DNA from: Limnoperna fortunei
Lineage: Eukaryota > Mollusca > Bivalvia > Mytilida > Modiolidae
Direction: 5' to 3'
DNA: 64,000 bases
Assembly: GCA_944474755.1 (NCBI GenBank)
Contig: OX104113.1
Span: 24,742,432 to 24,806,431 of the forward strand
The notes under the pieces were generated by a model. The model was given only the letters and a program-made list of their open reading frames with translations. It was not told where the DNA came from and did no database searches. How positions within the stretch are numbered: position 1 is the first letter of the stretch; the number at the start of each line of letters is the position of its first letter. The translations under genes were made by a program, and so were the position numbers. Of the stretch, positions 38,294 to 51,400 are shown piece after piece.

Positions 38294-38493
38294 NNNNNNN
38301 NNNNNNNNNNNNNNNNNNNNNNNNNNNNNNNNNNNNNNNNNNNNNNNNNNNNNNNNNNNNNNNNNNNNNNNNNNNNNNNNNNNNNNNNNNNNNNNNNNNN
38401 NNNNNNNNNNNNNNNNNNNNNNNNNNNNNNNNNNNNNNNNNNNNNNNNNNNNNNNNNNNNNNNNNNNNNNNNNNNNNNNNNNNNNNNNNNNNN
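38294..38493. other. Assembly gap, 200 N
   Basis: Exactly 200 N's, likely a placeholder of unknown true size, directly abut the 57-bp array. The sequence on the far side (A-rich, 38494 onward) is not satellite. Confidence 0.98.
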
Positions 38494-38575
38494 AAAAAAA
38501 ATAACAATACATGAGCTTTAAATTGAAATAGAAAATGACAGAAAATACTTTGAAAATTAAAAATATGAGCCTTTA

Positions 38576-38664
38576 TATTGTATGGTATTGAAGACATCCA
38601 GCTGTCATTGTTGTCAATATATTGTATGGTATTGAAGACATCCAGCTGTCATTGTTGTCAATAT
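38576..38664. repeat. Tandem duplication of ~43 bp
   Basis: 'tattgtatggtattgaagac' + 'atccagctgtcattgttgtc' + 'aata' occurs twice in direct succession without differences. Confidence 0.9.
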
Positions 38665-39416
38665 AACAAAAGCTATCATTTTGCTTTTGTTTGTTTTAAT
38701 AATGTTCCAAAATTCTATTTGAAAAATATATAATAAAGATAGACTTTATCTTGTCGTAAATCAACACTTTAAAGTAATAATTTAGTTAAATAGTCTGCGG
38801 CACAATATGGTCCTTGTCTATTATCTGTGTTATTGAGTGACTATATCATTTTTTACATGTAGGACAATGAAGTTTACTTTTATTGTTCCATCATGGGCAA
38901 AGTTATTTCAAGTTGAGCCGGGATTTCTGAGAAGGGTGGTCCCATTACATTTAAGTGCTTCTAAAGTGTGTGAGGATAAAGGACCTGGAAAAATTTATTC
39001 TACATATGAGGCCAAAGTGCACTCTTTTTCTCCTCCCCCCCCCCCCCCCCCCCCCCAATTTCTAAATCAGCACTAATATGGTCTTGATTTTACAGTTGAA
39101 TGTAGTTTTTGCCAAGCTTACATGTATCCATATCAAAGGGTACAACTCAAACTACAGTCGCTTTGTATCTTCAGTAAATTACAGCAAAGGCTTATTTGAG
39201 CTCTTGTCTTTCTTTAGTGTTCTTGAATGTATTGCAAAACATAAATACTGGCAAAATAACTTATACAAATATAACATTATAAAACTATGTATCCTCTGCT
39301 ACAGCCAATGGCATGGTAAAGATTTCTGTTTTTTGTCCAATATGAAGTATTAGATAAAGTTTATTTTGCTGTGTTATTTTATAAGCAATTACTATATACT
39401 TTCATTGTGTTGACAG
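38665..39416. other. Intron sequence upstream of first visible exon
   Basis: It was searched for the preceding motor exon (expected to end near N-S-K-T in the motor core). None was found. A C-run of about 20 bases is at 39036-39056. Confidence 0.5.
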
Positions 39417-39484
39417 ATTGCAGCACTGAGCCCAGCGGATATAAATTATGATGAAACTCTTTCAACTCTTAGATATGCTGATAG
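39417..39484 (+). CDS. KIF28: KIF28 exon: end of kinesin motor domain
   Basis: Acceptor 'ttgacag' precedes and donor 'gtaaat' follows. The exon reads IAALSPADINYDETLSTLRY then AD and the first two bases of Arg. This is the last strand and alpha6 region of the kinesin motor, whose LSPA..NYDETLSTLRYADRA signature is near-invariant in kinesin-3 proteins. It starts in phase 0, so an upstream exon ending on a full codon is required. None was found between here and the gap. Confidence 0.93.
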
Positions 39485-42400
39485 GTAAATAAAGAATACT
39501 ATTCAATGGGAATTCTGACTCAAAAAAAGTGTAGTAATTTTCCCTAAATTTATTTATACTTGTTGCAGTCATTAGTTTTCAAGTAAAACTTTTTACATCA
39601 AGAAAACAAAATTGGGGACTATAGCGGTAATTATTGCTATCTTCAAATGGATAATGCTACAATCCATTTATAAGTATATGGGTGAAGTTTTTGCTATTAA
39701 AATTTTAGAAAAAAATGTCCTATATATTCCAGAAATTTACTGTAAAAGTAGTTTCTCGTCTGTTTTTCATTTTGATTTGTTTCCTACAATTATTATGTAA
39801 TGAAAAATCTTTAAGTTTTACATACAATATTTCTTCATTTCTAGAGCCAAGAAAATACAGAATAAAGCAGTTATAAATGAAAGTCCTACCGACCGTATGA
39901 TTCGTGAATTAAAAGAAGAGAATGCTCGATTAATGGCAATGCTGCAGAAATCAGGTCTGGGTGGTAAAGGTCTTAGCCAAGAAACTACAGAAGGTAAAAT
40001 ATCACAGATAAACCTTATTTTGGCTGGCAGTTTGTTCTTATTAAAATTCTGTGTGAACTCATTCTTATTCAATTAGTAATTTTTATCTTGCTTGAATTAA
40101 AGGAAGAATTATTCTCATTGAAAAAAAGTTTTCAGTTTTATTTTTCCACTTTTTTATATTTCTCAAATTTTCATAATGATAGAGTCCATAATTGTGATAA
40201 TTTTATATTCTTTCAATGATGCTAATTATCCACCAGAGAAAATATTTGTTTATGAGTATTAAATTGAGGCCATTCCATATGCTCCCTCATATTCATTTGC
40301 GATTATATAGACCGTTTTATTACAAAGAAATCCATATAAATCTTAAAAATTTAATATTATTTATATGTTGCTCATGTAGACGAATTTGTTTTTTTTAAGC
40401 TTAAAGTACAAATTTGTGCAGCATGTTAAATATATTTTCACTAGTTTTCTTAATGTTTTTTAAAGCTTGTACAAATAAATTGGATTTTCAGAAAATGTAC
40501 ATTTAATGTACATTACGTTCTTCTGTATTTCAGACTTTTGTTCTTTATTTATATCTTATGATACTAAGACATTTTGAGGTACCTATATGTTATTATTTTA
40601 CTTTTTGCTGAAATGTGTTTGAGATTTCTTTGCAGTTTCATTCCTAGCATTAATTTGATCATGATCTCACTTGGACCATTGGTCCATGTAAGCTTTTGTT
40701 GTCACTTGGCGTCTGTTATCCATCTATCCATTGTTTACTTTTTCAAAAATCTTCTCCTCTTAAACCATTTGACCAATTTTATTCAGACTTGGCCCTAGTA
40801 ATCTTTAGGGTACCTTTGTTTCAAATTTATATATTGGACAAATATTGCTTCTGTTACTAAAAATAGAACAAAGAGGTAAACACACCTTTTTAGTCAATAT
40901 CTCAATGTTATAATAGCAACAAATAAAAATAGCATAACGTCAAATTGATCAGCACATTAAGCCCTACACATTTTCCAATTAGTCCAGAGTTGAGTAATGA
41001 CTTCCTTTTAGAGATATTGCCCTGAAATTACCATGTCTGACAATTTTTTCAGTTTTTACAATATAAAAATGATAAGCAAGACAAGCCTTACCAATAACTT
41101 AGTTGGATCAAAATCATCTTTTCATGCCATAAAGGAGGTTTTGCCTTTCAGTGACAATTTTCATATGAAATTTTCAGTTTTTGAATTGTAACAAAAAGCT
41201 ATATCAGCTAGAATGAAACCATATACTGCAAACATGATCAGCATAATATGGCCTACAAATCTCATCTTTGGTCTGAAATTGTCAGGGGACTTCTATTAGT
41301 AGTTATTGCCCTTTATTTGAGACAAAATAACCAGTTTTTGCATTAGAAATTAAATACTGTATTTCCTGTAAAACTGTTAACAGCAAAAATAATCAAAAAG
41401 ACAAGGCCTACAAATCATGTCTGAAAATTATCTAATGACAACTTATTTTAGTAATTGCTATTAAAAGATGATTTTTTTTTAATTTTAGTGTTTGCCATGG
41501 TAACTTTTTTGCTATAACAGCAAAAATAAAACCTTTCCTTGCAAAAAGTATTTTTAAGGCAAGGCCTAAAAATCATTTATTTTGTCCAAATTGTCAGATG
41601 AATCTTCATAGGAGTTATTGCCCTTTAATAAGGAATTCAGACAAAATTATCAGTTTTTGTGTTCTAAATTAAAATCTTTAACAGCTAGAGTAAATATGTA
41701 TATTATGAAAATATTCAAAATTATAAGGTCTAAAAATTGTTTAGTTGTCAAAAACTGTCTAATGACTCCTTAGAAGGAGTTATTGCCCTTAATGACAATT
41801 TTAAATAAAATTTGTAGTTTCTGCTGAGCAACTTAAATGTTATAACAGCTAGAGTAAGACTGTAAATTGTGAAGATTGCTAGATGTCATTTTTCTTCCAG
41901 GGGAGCGATTACAGGTTCCTAGGAGTCTCTAGTTTTTATGCTGTTCTGATTTTTAAGTGGTTTTATTAATACATAATATTCCTGTTAATGTCTTTGCTCT
42001 GCCTTCTTTACAAATCATAAAAATGTGTGCAATGTGTAATGTGGCTTACTGAAACAATACAAGTAAACTTACATCATTCTTATGTCTGGCTAACTAAAGT
42101 TGTATTGGCCCAATTTATCTCTGTATAGGCACTGTTTTGAAGGCTTAAGTGAGCAAAATTTGTCTGTTGTTTGTTGTCGTTATCCTAAATTTTTCACATT
42201 TTCATTTTCTTTGGACAACTTCAAACTATGCAGAACTGAAGAAGATTTAAGTTAGTACAAATAAAGGGGAAACAATTTAGAAATTGTTCAGATATGATGT
42301 TAAAATTAAACATCTTTTTTTGTTTCTGGAAATATTATGGCAATTTTAACCAAAAATTTGTGGTGCAAGAAATATAAATTTGTTCAGCTCAAGATTTGTT

Positions 42401-45400
42401 CCTTTTTCAATGACCAGTTTTCCTACTTAATGTTGGGGGTTTTCTCCAGGTACTCTGGCTTTCTCCCCCAATAAAAAAACTGAACTCCATGATATAGCTG
42501 AAAAATTGCTGAAAGTAGCAATATAAACACCATTCAAACAAACAATTAAACCTTCTTTTGGGAGATCAATAGGACAACAGTATGATATTAATTTGAAGAA
42601 GAAAACTATGTGTACTCTGTATAGCACACACTTTTTAAATACTTCCAAGAAATAAAAACAATACAGATCATTTTTGAGTTTATTAAATCATTGCAATATT
42701 TTAATTATGGTTACATACGGTTACATATGGTTACATATTAATATACGGTAATTCCTAAGATTGGGCGTGGGGTTGTTTTGACTCATGTAAGTTTTGTGCC
42801 CATGGACCTCTTGTTTCTGTATCAGTTCTGTTGACAAGATCAATATTGTATGGACAGTTTCACATGTATTTTACTTAATTGGTTAATAATAGTAAAATAT
42901 TTATCTTCTTTCATTAGATAATTTCTTCCCTGAGGTTAAAACTTTAACAAATATTTGATAAAGTCATGGATACTTATGTCATCCATCATGGGTTAATATC
43001 ATTAAAGTGTACATTTTTTATTCTATTTATTTTAATCACTACGTTGTATCTATTTTGTTTATTTTTGTTGCGTGTTTTTATGAAATGCTACACTTTTAAT
43101 GTGAAAACTTAATTTTACTTCACATTCTGTGTGAAATTAATTCACATTTTTTTATATGATTTAAAAATTCAGACGAAATTTCCAAAGAGGGTAAGTTGGT
43201 ACACATTAAAATTTGTATTATTATTTATATGTACATAAACTAACCAATAACTAAAATGCATGACAATGTATAATGTATTTTATTTGCATGTTTATGAAAA
43301 CAGGTAAATATTGTTTATTGTTTATTTATTATTTGTAATGACCAGGAATGTGTGATAGCTTTTTGTGGATATTTTTAATGACTGACAGAAGTCTTAGATT
43401 ATCTGTTTTTTATTAAGAATTTAGCAGATTGCGACCTGAAATTTCAGGTATAAGTAACATATTAAGATCAAATAGCCTGAAGGTTATGTGAGCTGTTGTC
43501 ATTGTTGTCATCCTAAGCATCATCTGTAAACTTAAACATATCAATCATCAAACCACTTAGGTAATTAAAGTCAAAACTGGTCTCAGTATTCATTAGATGG
43601 TCCTTTACAAAGTTCTTGTTTTATTATCAGTCTCTCCAAGCCACTTGGATAATTAGAAATAAAATAAGATGGTCCTCTACAACATTATTTGTTTTTAATT
43701 TCAATCAGAAACTACCATAGTACTCTGTAAAATAGAACCTTACACTAAAAAGTTTTTAGTATCTGTAACTGCAAAGCCGATTGAAGCCATACTATATATT
43801 AATGTTTAATGGATGGTCCTCTGCAAGATTAAATACATGTATTTTGTTCTAATCTGAAATACAAAACTGATGATTTTGTTTAAATCAAAACCTATTGAAA
43901 AAATGTTTAAACATGGGTTCCCATTTATAATCCCTGTTTCTAATTGACTGAAGTTTTTTTTTAAAGTTGTGTCTCTTTCTCGTGAAACTACCGAGCAAGA
44001 CAGGTATTCTGACTGTTGGCTTGCAGTATTGGAGGTCTTCTACAGGGGTTTCTCATTTATGCTAATTAGACTTTAAAGATCCCCACCATTAGCATTCCTT
44101 ATTTCTTATTGTCTGAAATTAAAAAAATCTCCCCTGAAAATATATGCTACAATTAAGTATCATTTTGTAGAAATAATGCCTTTGTAATAAATTTCCTAAC
44201 TTCTTGTCGATTGGATTTCTTCAGATATGACCATCTATTTCTACAAGTAAGGGACAAGTTAATTAATATTATCATCACCCTTGTAACCACAAATCATTAA
44301 ATCACACAATTTTAGTTTCCATAACAAGACATTTTAGTATATAACACTCAAATAAGGATTAAAATATCAATAACTGAATTCCTAAAATACAATACGATTA
44401 AGAGAGATAACTCTAAGTGAAAAAATTAACACATAGGTAGAAGCTGTAACACTGCTGTTGATTTTCTATGGGTCAATTATTTTGACTTGTTCTAGACCTT
44501 TAGTTTAATGAGAGAACATTTTTGTCTTATCAAAATGTGCAGCTGGTCAGCATTCTCTTATAATTGCATTTAAGCTTTCATTGCATGTAAGAACCAATTT
44601 CAAGGGTTTAAAAATCTACTTACTTTTAATTTTTGTTCATAAATAGTGCATGTTCTGCACTATTTTTTATGTTCAGTTATCATCAAGGAAACTTAATCTT
44701 TATGTTTGCTAAATATTTAAACAATATAAAATTTATTCTGGTATCATATATGGTTCAAATTCTATATTCTGCAACAGTGTACAAATTCATTGAATTCTGA
44801 GGACTGGTTCCGTGTATTTGGTGGTTGTACATTTAGAATACTATATATACAGTCTTACAAAGTAAACTTAACCTTGTTTTGTTTATGTATAAAATGGGAG
44901 TTGGATTTTATCTTTTTTTCTATTGACTAAACAAGCTTTGAATAACTCAAACATAAAACCATTTTATTTTTAAACACTTTATTAAGTTTAAAAAATGGGA
45001 AAATTTTGCCTTTTTTGCTTACTTCCCATTCTTGTTTTTTTTCTTATGAACACATAATTATGTTATGTAGTTTGTGTGTTTCCCTATTTCACTGCATGGT
45101 AATACACAGCATGTTTACAATGTTATATCCCCACATACAGCATGTCTACTGAGTCTACTCAGTCTAAAAATAGCCATGGAAATGTACAGCATTTCACGCG
45201 TTGCTTGTAAGCCACCTGTAATATGCAAGAAATGATCTTATGACATAAAAGCTAATTTTTTTACAGAAATACATATTTCTACCTTAATGTTTATCAGTAT
45301 ACTTGTTAAAAAAGTTCTGTGTATGATGTGTATATTTGTTAACCTATACTAGCAGAATATTCTAAACTGTCAGACGTTCAGCAGTGTAATTAGCATTTGC

Positions 45401-48400
45401 AGATCATATAGAATTCTTATCATTTCAAGAAAATTTTTTAAGTTTTAAATAAATTGTGAAACTTCTATATGTTAACATTAGTTAATAACATTTTATTGTA
45501 GAACTGGAAAGAATGTTAAGAGACAATGAAAAAAAGATGAAGGACATGGAAATGACATGGGAACAAAGACTGGAACAGGCAAGGTAAAGGACAAAAACAA
45601 TTATCTAGTATATTTGTAATTTCCCATAAAATCTTACTTTCTGCATTTATTGTAAAAATATTGTAAACATTAACTATAATGTCATCAAACAGTTTGTTTG
45701 ATATCTTAGTAATTAAAGGAACACTATTTCGTTGTAAACAGTAGAAATGTATATTTGAAAGCTTTGTTGTTGTTTTGCAGAAAAGATTGGGAAAGAGCGA
45801 AACTGTCCTCTCCTGTCAGTGGTGACCAGAAAAAAGATTGGGAAACTGTGCCATACATAACAAATATCAATGAAGATCCCCAGTTGTCGTGTGTTATCAA
45901 GCACTGTTGTTACAAAGGTTAGTATTAGATATGTACGTACAAATTCAGGTGGAGATTTCCTACTGTGTTTATGCTTAAAGAAATGGTTTTTGATGGTATT
46001 TTAATATCTTTTATTTATCTCTAGTAATGATAGTTACAGTATTTTGACACTTTTCAGGGGGGGGTCATTTTCACAAAAAAACCCACATATTAATTTTTAT
46101 AACCCGCCACACGAAGTGGCGAGGTGTTATGTTATACCCTCCGTTTTGTTCAGTGTCTGTCCATCTGTCTGTTCGTCCGTCCCCCGAAGGTTTCCAGATG
46201 ATAACTTGGAAACTCGTCAAAGGATTTGAATGATATTTTGCACAGCGGAAATTTTCTGGTCTAAGAAAGATAACTCATTTCTTGACAAATATGGTGGCGG
46301 GGTATCATTTAATGTCCCATTAGATGCCCTATTTTTTTTTATTCTCATACCAATTTTGACCTTCATCAGTATATATACTAATAAAGGTCCACTATCCACT
46401 ATTGATTATTTTTTATACCCTTCCTTTGTGCACCCACTTTGTTGGAACTATAGCTATGCCCTTGCTTCATGTTGTATGGGCCTCATTGGCCGAGTGGTTA
46501 AGATAGTTTGTTTGCTATTTATCACGTGTTCTGTCGGCACTGAGGTTGCATGTTCAAGTATCACTGCAGGCAGGGTGCACTCTAGCTACATTTATGTAGC
46601 TCCTGTTTTTATTTATGGACGGAGATACAAAGAGGTCCCATTACTCATAATGGAGCAAGCCGGGAATGATTCCCACCCTGGTGTTTTATACATATAATCA
46701 GCTATTAAACTGTTTCCCAATTTGCTACATACTTTTTAATGTCTTTGAAGCTTAACTGATATTTCATATTTGTTACAGAACTGTTGTTTTACACTTATTC
46801 GTAATCATGGCATTGTTGATAAAATTTGAATTTCAGAAGTGCATTATTTGTGAATCAATTTGGTAAAAAATGTTCATCCGGATCAAGTTTTCCAGATTTA
46901 TTGCACTAGCTGGGAATTTTTACCAATACGTTTCTACAATTTTACACTCCATAATTTCAATTTATTTCAAACAATTTTTTTATTTAATTCAGTCATGTAT
47001 GCGAAAGTTTTTATTAGCCAGCTTGTGCCAGATACTCAATAGGTACATGAACTAATTCCTAAGATCCTATGGTCAAATTGTTATGTAACTATTATATTTT
47101 TCAGGTGACACACTTCTAGGGAGAACTGGAAATCCTAATGTTAAAATAGAGGTCAGAGGTTTAGGGTATGTATTTTTAGAGCTCAGAGGTTTAGGGTATT
47201 TATTTTGAGAGGTCAGGTTTAGAATATGTATTTTTAAGGTTTAAGGTACCAGTATGTATTTTTTATAGTTTATGAACTGTTCATTCTTAAAGAAAATTTG
47301 TAATTTTTTGTAGAGTTTACCAAATGAAAATTCAAAACAATGTAATAAGTTTAAATGAATTAATGCATAAAGTAAAAGTGTATTTTGTCTATCGTACATT
47401 GCAAATTTAGAAGGCTATCTAGACTGAAATTTTTCATGAATATGGCAGCTAGAAAATCATGGCCTACAGGGCCTGCCGGAATAAAAAGTCACAGGCTTTT
47501 GTCATATTAGAAGTGTATTAATTCATTCTGGGTATGATATTGTACTTATTTACCCATGGCTGGCTGGGCCTTATTTTCGAACTCACTATCACTCAGTAAA
47601 AAAATAATTAAATATATAGGCCCAGCTCATTTGTAAATGAGTACAACCTCATACCCCTCATCAATTATTTCTTATGCAATGTGTTGCATACTATAGTTGG
47701 TGACCATTGACCTTAAGGTCAGATTATTGCATTTTGAATGACAAATTTGTGTATGGGCACCTGTTTTTACAATTTGTGTGGGGCCCTTAGATATGGATAC
47801 CATCTAACTGTTATCTAATTTTTTTAAGATAATAAACATTATGTATTATTTCCCTTGTAGTATACAGCCGTCACATGCCAATATTGTAAATACTGGATCA
47901 GAAATGGTTATAGAACCCTGTAGTAAGGAAGCTCAAGTTTTTATCAATGGTCATAAAGTAAAAGGAAAGATGAAACTCAATCATTTTGTAAGTATAACAT
48001 CATTCAGATGACAATTTTTTTTAAAGAATTTTTCAGAATAGATTTCAACAATTTGATGAAGCAAATATGTGGTTTTATTGCCTTCTGAAAAACTGATACA
48101 TTCACTGAGCACAAAGGGATACTTGGATATCTGTTTTTCAGAAGTCAATTAAAACAAATATTTACATAATCTTGACAGTTTTTGTTCTCTTACATATTAA
48201 GAGAAAAGAAATGGTATTCAGCACCAATGATACTGTAAATCAAATGTATACAATGACCACATAGACTTATGTTTTTCTAATTAAATATTAATCCAACAAT
48301 TTCTTATTGAAATATTTGTGCCTTATTTTAACCTATTCTAACTTTTATTCTGTACACATTTAAACCACCCCGTCTATTGCTTTTTTGGTGTTTATACTTT

Positions 48401-51400
48401 TCCTTCAATATTTGGTTTGGTTGGTTTAAAATTTCGTACAAATTGAATGCTTTTACTTTTCCTTTTATACAACTCCCAATTGGTCAAGTACTCAAAACGC
48501 TGTACAATGTATTTCCTACACAGATTTTGTTGATACAGGGTGTCTGCTAACAGAATAGCTACTTAACTTGGGTTCAAATTTTCAACTTAGATAATTTTAC
48601 TGTTGCCATCAAAACTTAGTTGCAGAATATCTGGGTCACAATTACTAGTAATATGTTGCCTTTGTCATAACCACTTCTTTCTGGATTATGACTGCCACTA
48701 GATATGACTACCAGATTTTAACCTGAGTGATATGATGCATGCAATAGGTGAAGGAGGAGTTCTTTATTCTTTTGGAGCACCTGGACTCGCCAGTTTTTAG
48801 AGGGGTTCATGTTCATCAAATTTTGGTTTTTGTGTTGTGTGTCTGTTTTGTTGTTGTCGTTCCTCTTATTTAGCCATAGTTATGTCTGTCCTCAACTTTT
48901 AATTCCAGAATACTCCTTGGTATCTTAGATTCTTATTTCTTAGGTGCAAACTCTGTGTGGTCAGCTCCATTCAGCATGTGACACATTTTTTCTGATCAAT
49001 CAATTTAAAAAGTCAGACAGTCCTACTGTTCTACAAGTAGTCATACATAACATTTTTTTCAAGTTGAATACCTCTTTTTCCCTTTTTAAATTAATACTTC
49101 ATTAAATGATATATCAATAAAAATCCTGCTTATACAGAAGTATATAACTAAAAAAATACTTCTATAGAATAAGCTTTAAATATTCCATAAAAAAATATAA
49201 ATCAAATCCTTGACTAAAATGTAACTATTTTAGGCACTACATCTTTGTAGGTTCTTAGTGGACGTATTATGTTATTTGTCTTATCATTATTTGTAAAACA
49301 ATTATGTGTGTGAAATCTTTCAAAGCCTTATGTATTGATTAGTCTTTTATTTAATTCAAGCACTTATAATTACTGCTACTATGTAAAATATCTACCATTC
49401 TACTTTTGTACTTTATATTTCATCAATTTACTTTACTTTTTTAGGACAGGCTGAAGTTTGGATCCAGTTGTTTATTTTTGTATGTTGGGTTTCCCAAGGA
49501 AAGAGAACTCGATAATAATATGGGACGTTATCATTTCGATTATTTCATGATGGAGTTAGCTGAACATGAGGGTGTTGCTATGGACATTCAAACTCCCCGT
49601 GTTCATGAATCAACAGAAAATATGAAAACTGTAGTAGCATTTCAGGAGTTCATGAATTTAATGCCACTTGTCTCTGAGGCCAATGCAATCAGTGAGGAAC
49701 TTAAAAAGGTATGTTACAGAAGAGACAGATTTTAAAATACATTTATTTAATTATATTTGTACCCTTCCTTTGAAGAAGATGGATATATTGTTTTACCCTT
49801 GTCTGTCTGATTGTTCATCTGTCGCAGTTTTTTAAGCAACTATAGTATGCAGAAGCCAGATATTTTGCTTATTGCTTTATCCTATAGTATCATGTGGTGT
49901 AGCGATTTTATGCTCCTTGGTCTCCTACTTACTGTTTACCAAATACTTTGATTTTTACACATAGTTGACATACATGCAAATATTGGGATTATACCTCATT
50001 TCTATTTTTTTTGTGGTTTAATCATTTTTTAACTGTCTGTTTTATTTTGCCTTAAATTTGTGCTTAACAAGTCAGTTATTAATGACATCCACAAGTCTAA
50101 AACTGTATAATAATACTGTACAAATAAAAAAGCACTAAAACATTTGTGGTATTTATTTTAGAATGTAGTGTTTGATGCAGAGGTCAAGAGTGAAGCTAGT
50201 CATGACCCCAGAGGTCAAGCAATAGGAAAAGAGGTCATCATAAAAGTCACAAATAAAAAGACCCACAAGGTATGATATACTTCAGGTACAGAGATTAAAA
50301 ACATTTGATTTCATTTGATCTTACCTTACCATTCATAAATTAAAACTGCTGATTAAAAAGTACAGAAAAACTTGTTTGTCAGGTATTAGAGTTACTTCTC
50401 TATATCTTTATAAATTGTGAAAATTCTCAATGATTATACACGTACATGTGTATGTTTTCTATATTTTTGCAGGTATGGATCTGGTCAAAGAGTAAATTTT
50501 TACATCGGAAGGACCTGATGGATGAGATGTATGTTAAATGGTTGGATGGAGAAAAGACAATTGTCCCACGTGATAAAGATCCTTTCTGGGATCCAGTGGA
50601 AGATGTATTCCTGGGCAGGTTAGAAATAAAAAAATCAATAATAAAATACTATCTTTGGTTAAGGCATAAGAGTGAAAACAAATCAATTTATTGATAACAC
50701 TGTTAATATATCAAGTAACTGATAACACTGTTAATGAATCAAGTTACTGATAACACTGTTAATGAATCAAGTCACTCATAACACTGTTATTGAAATAATA
50801 AACTGATAACACTGTTAATGAATCAAGCAACTGATACCAGTGTTGATAATTCAAGTATCTGATACCACTGTTAATGAATCAAGTAACTGATAACACTATT
50901 AATGAATCAAGCAAATGATAACACCTAATAAATCAAGTAACTGATAACACCATTAATAAATCAAGCAACTGATAACAGTGTTAATGAATCAAGTATCTGA
51001 TACCACTGTTAATGAATCAAGTAACTGATAACACTATTAATGAATCAAGCAACTGATAACACCTAATAAATCAAGTAACTGATAACACCATTAATAAATC
51101 AAGCAACTGATAACAGTGTAAATGAATCAAGTAACTGATAACACTGTTAATGAATCAAGCAACTGATAACACTGTCAATAAATCAAGCAAGTGATAACAT
51201 TGTCAATGAATCGAGCAACTAATAACACTATTATGAATCAAGTAACTGATAACACTGTTGATAAATCAAGTAACTGATAACACCATTAATAAATCAAGTA
51301 ACTGATAACACAGTTAATGAATCAAGCAACTGATAGCACTTAATAAATCAAGTAACCCCTAACAATGGATACAAACTATGCACTTATAATTCTGAAAAGT

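Noticed and set aside
38016..38597. Minus-strand frame crossing the N run
   Set aside because: The frame is artificially joined through 200 unknown bases and satellite.
38837..39076. Possible upstream KIF28 or other exon (79-codon frame)
   Set aside because: The peptide has no kinesin motif, no matching donor in the needed phase, and ends in a poly-proline artefact of a C-run.
46230..46697. 155-codon plus-strand frame
   Set aside because: It crosses two different mobile-element fragments (the repeat at 46058 and the SINE head at 46475) inside a KIF28 intron, so it is a chance frame.
49478..49735. Stand-alone 85-codon gene
   Set aside because: It is part of a KIF28 exon (49445-49708) read through its donor into the intron; the internal ATG is not a start.
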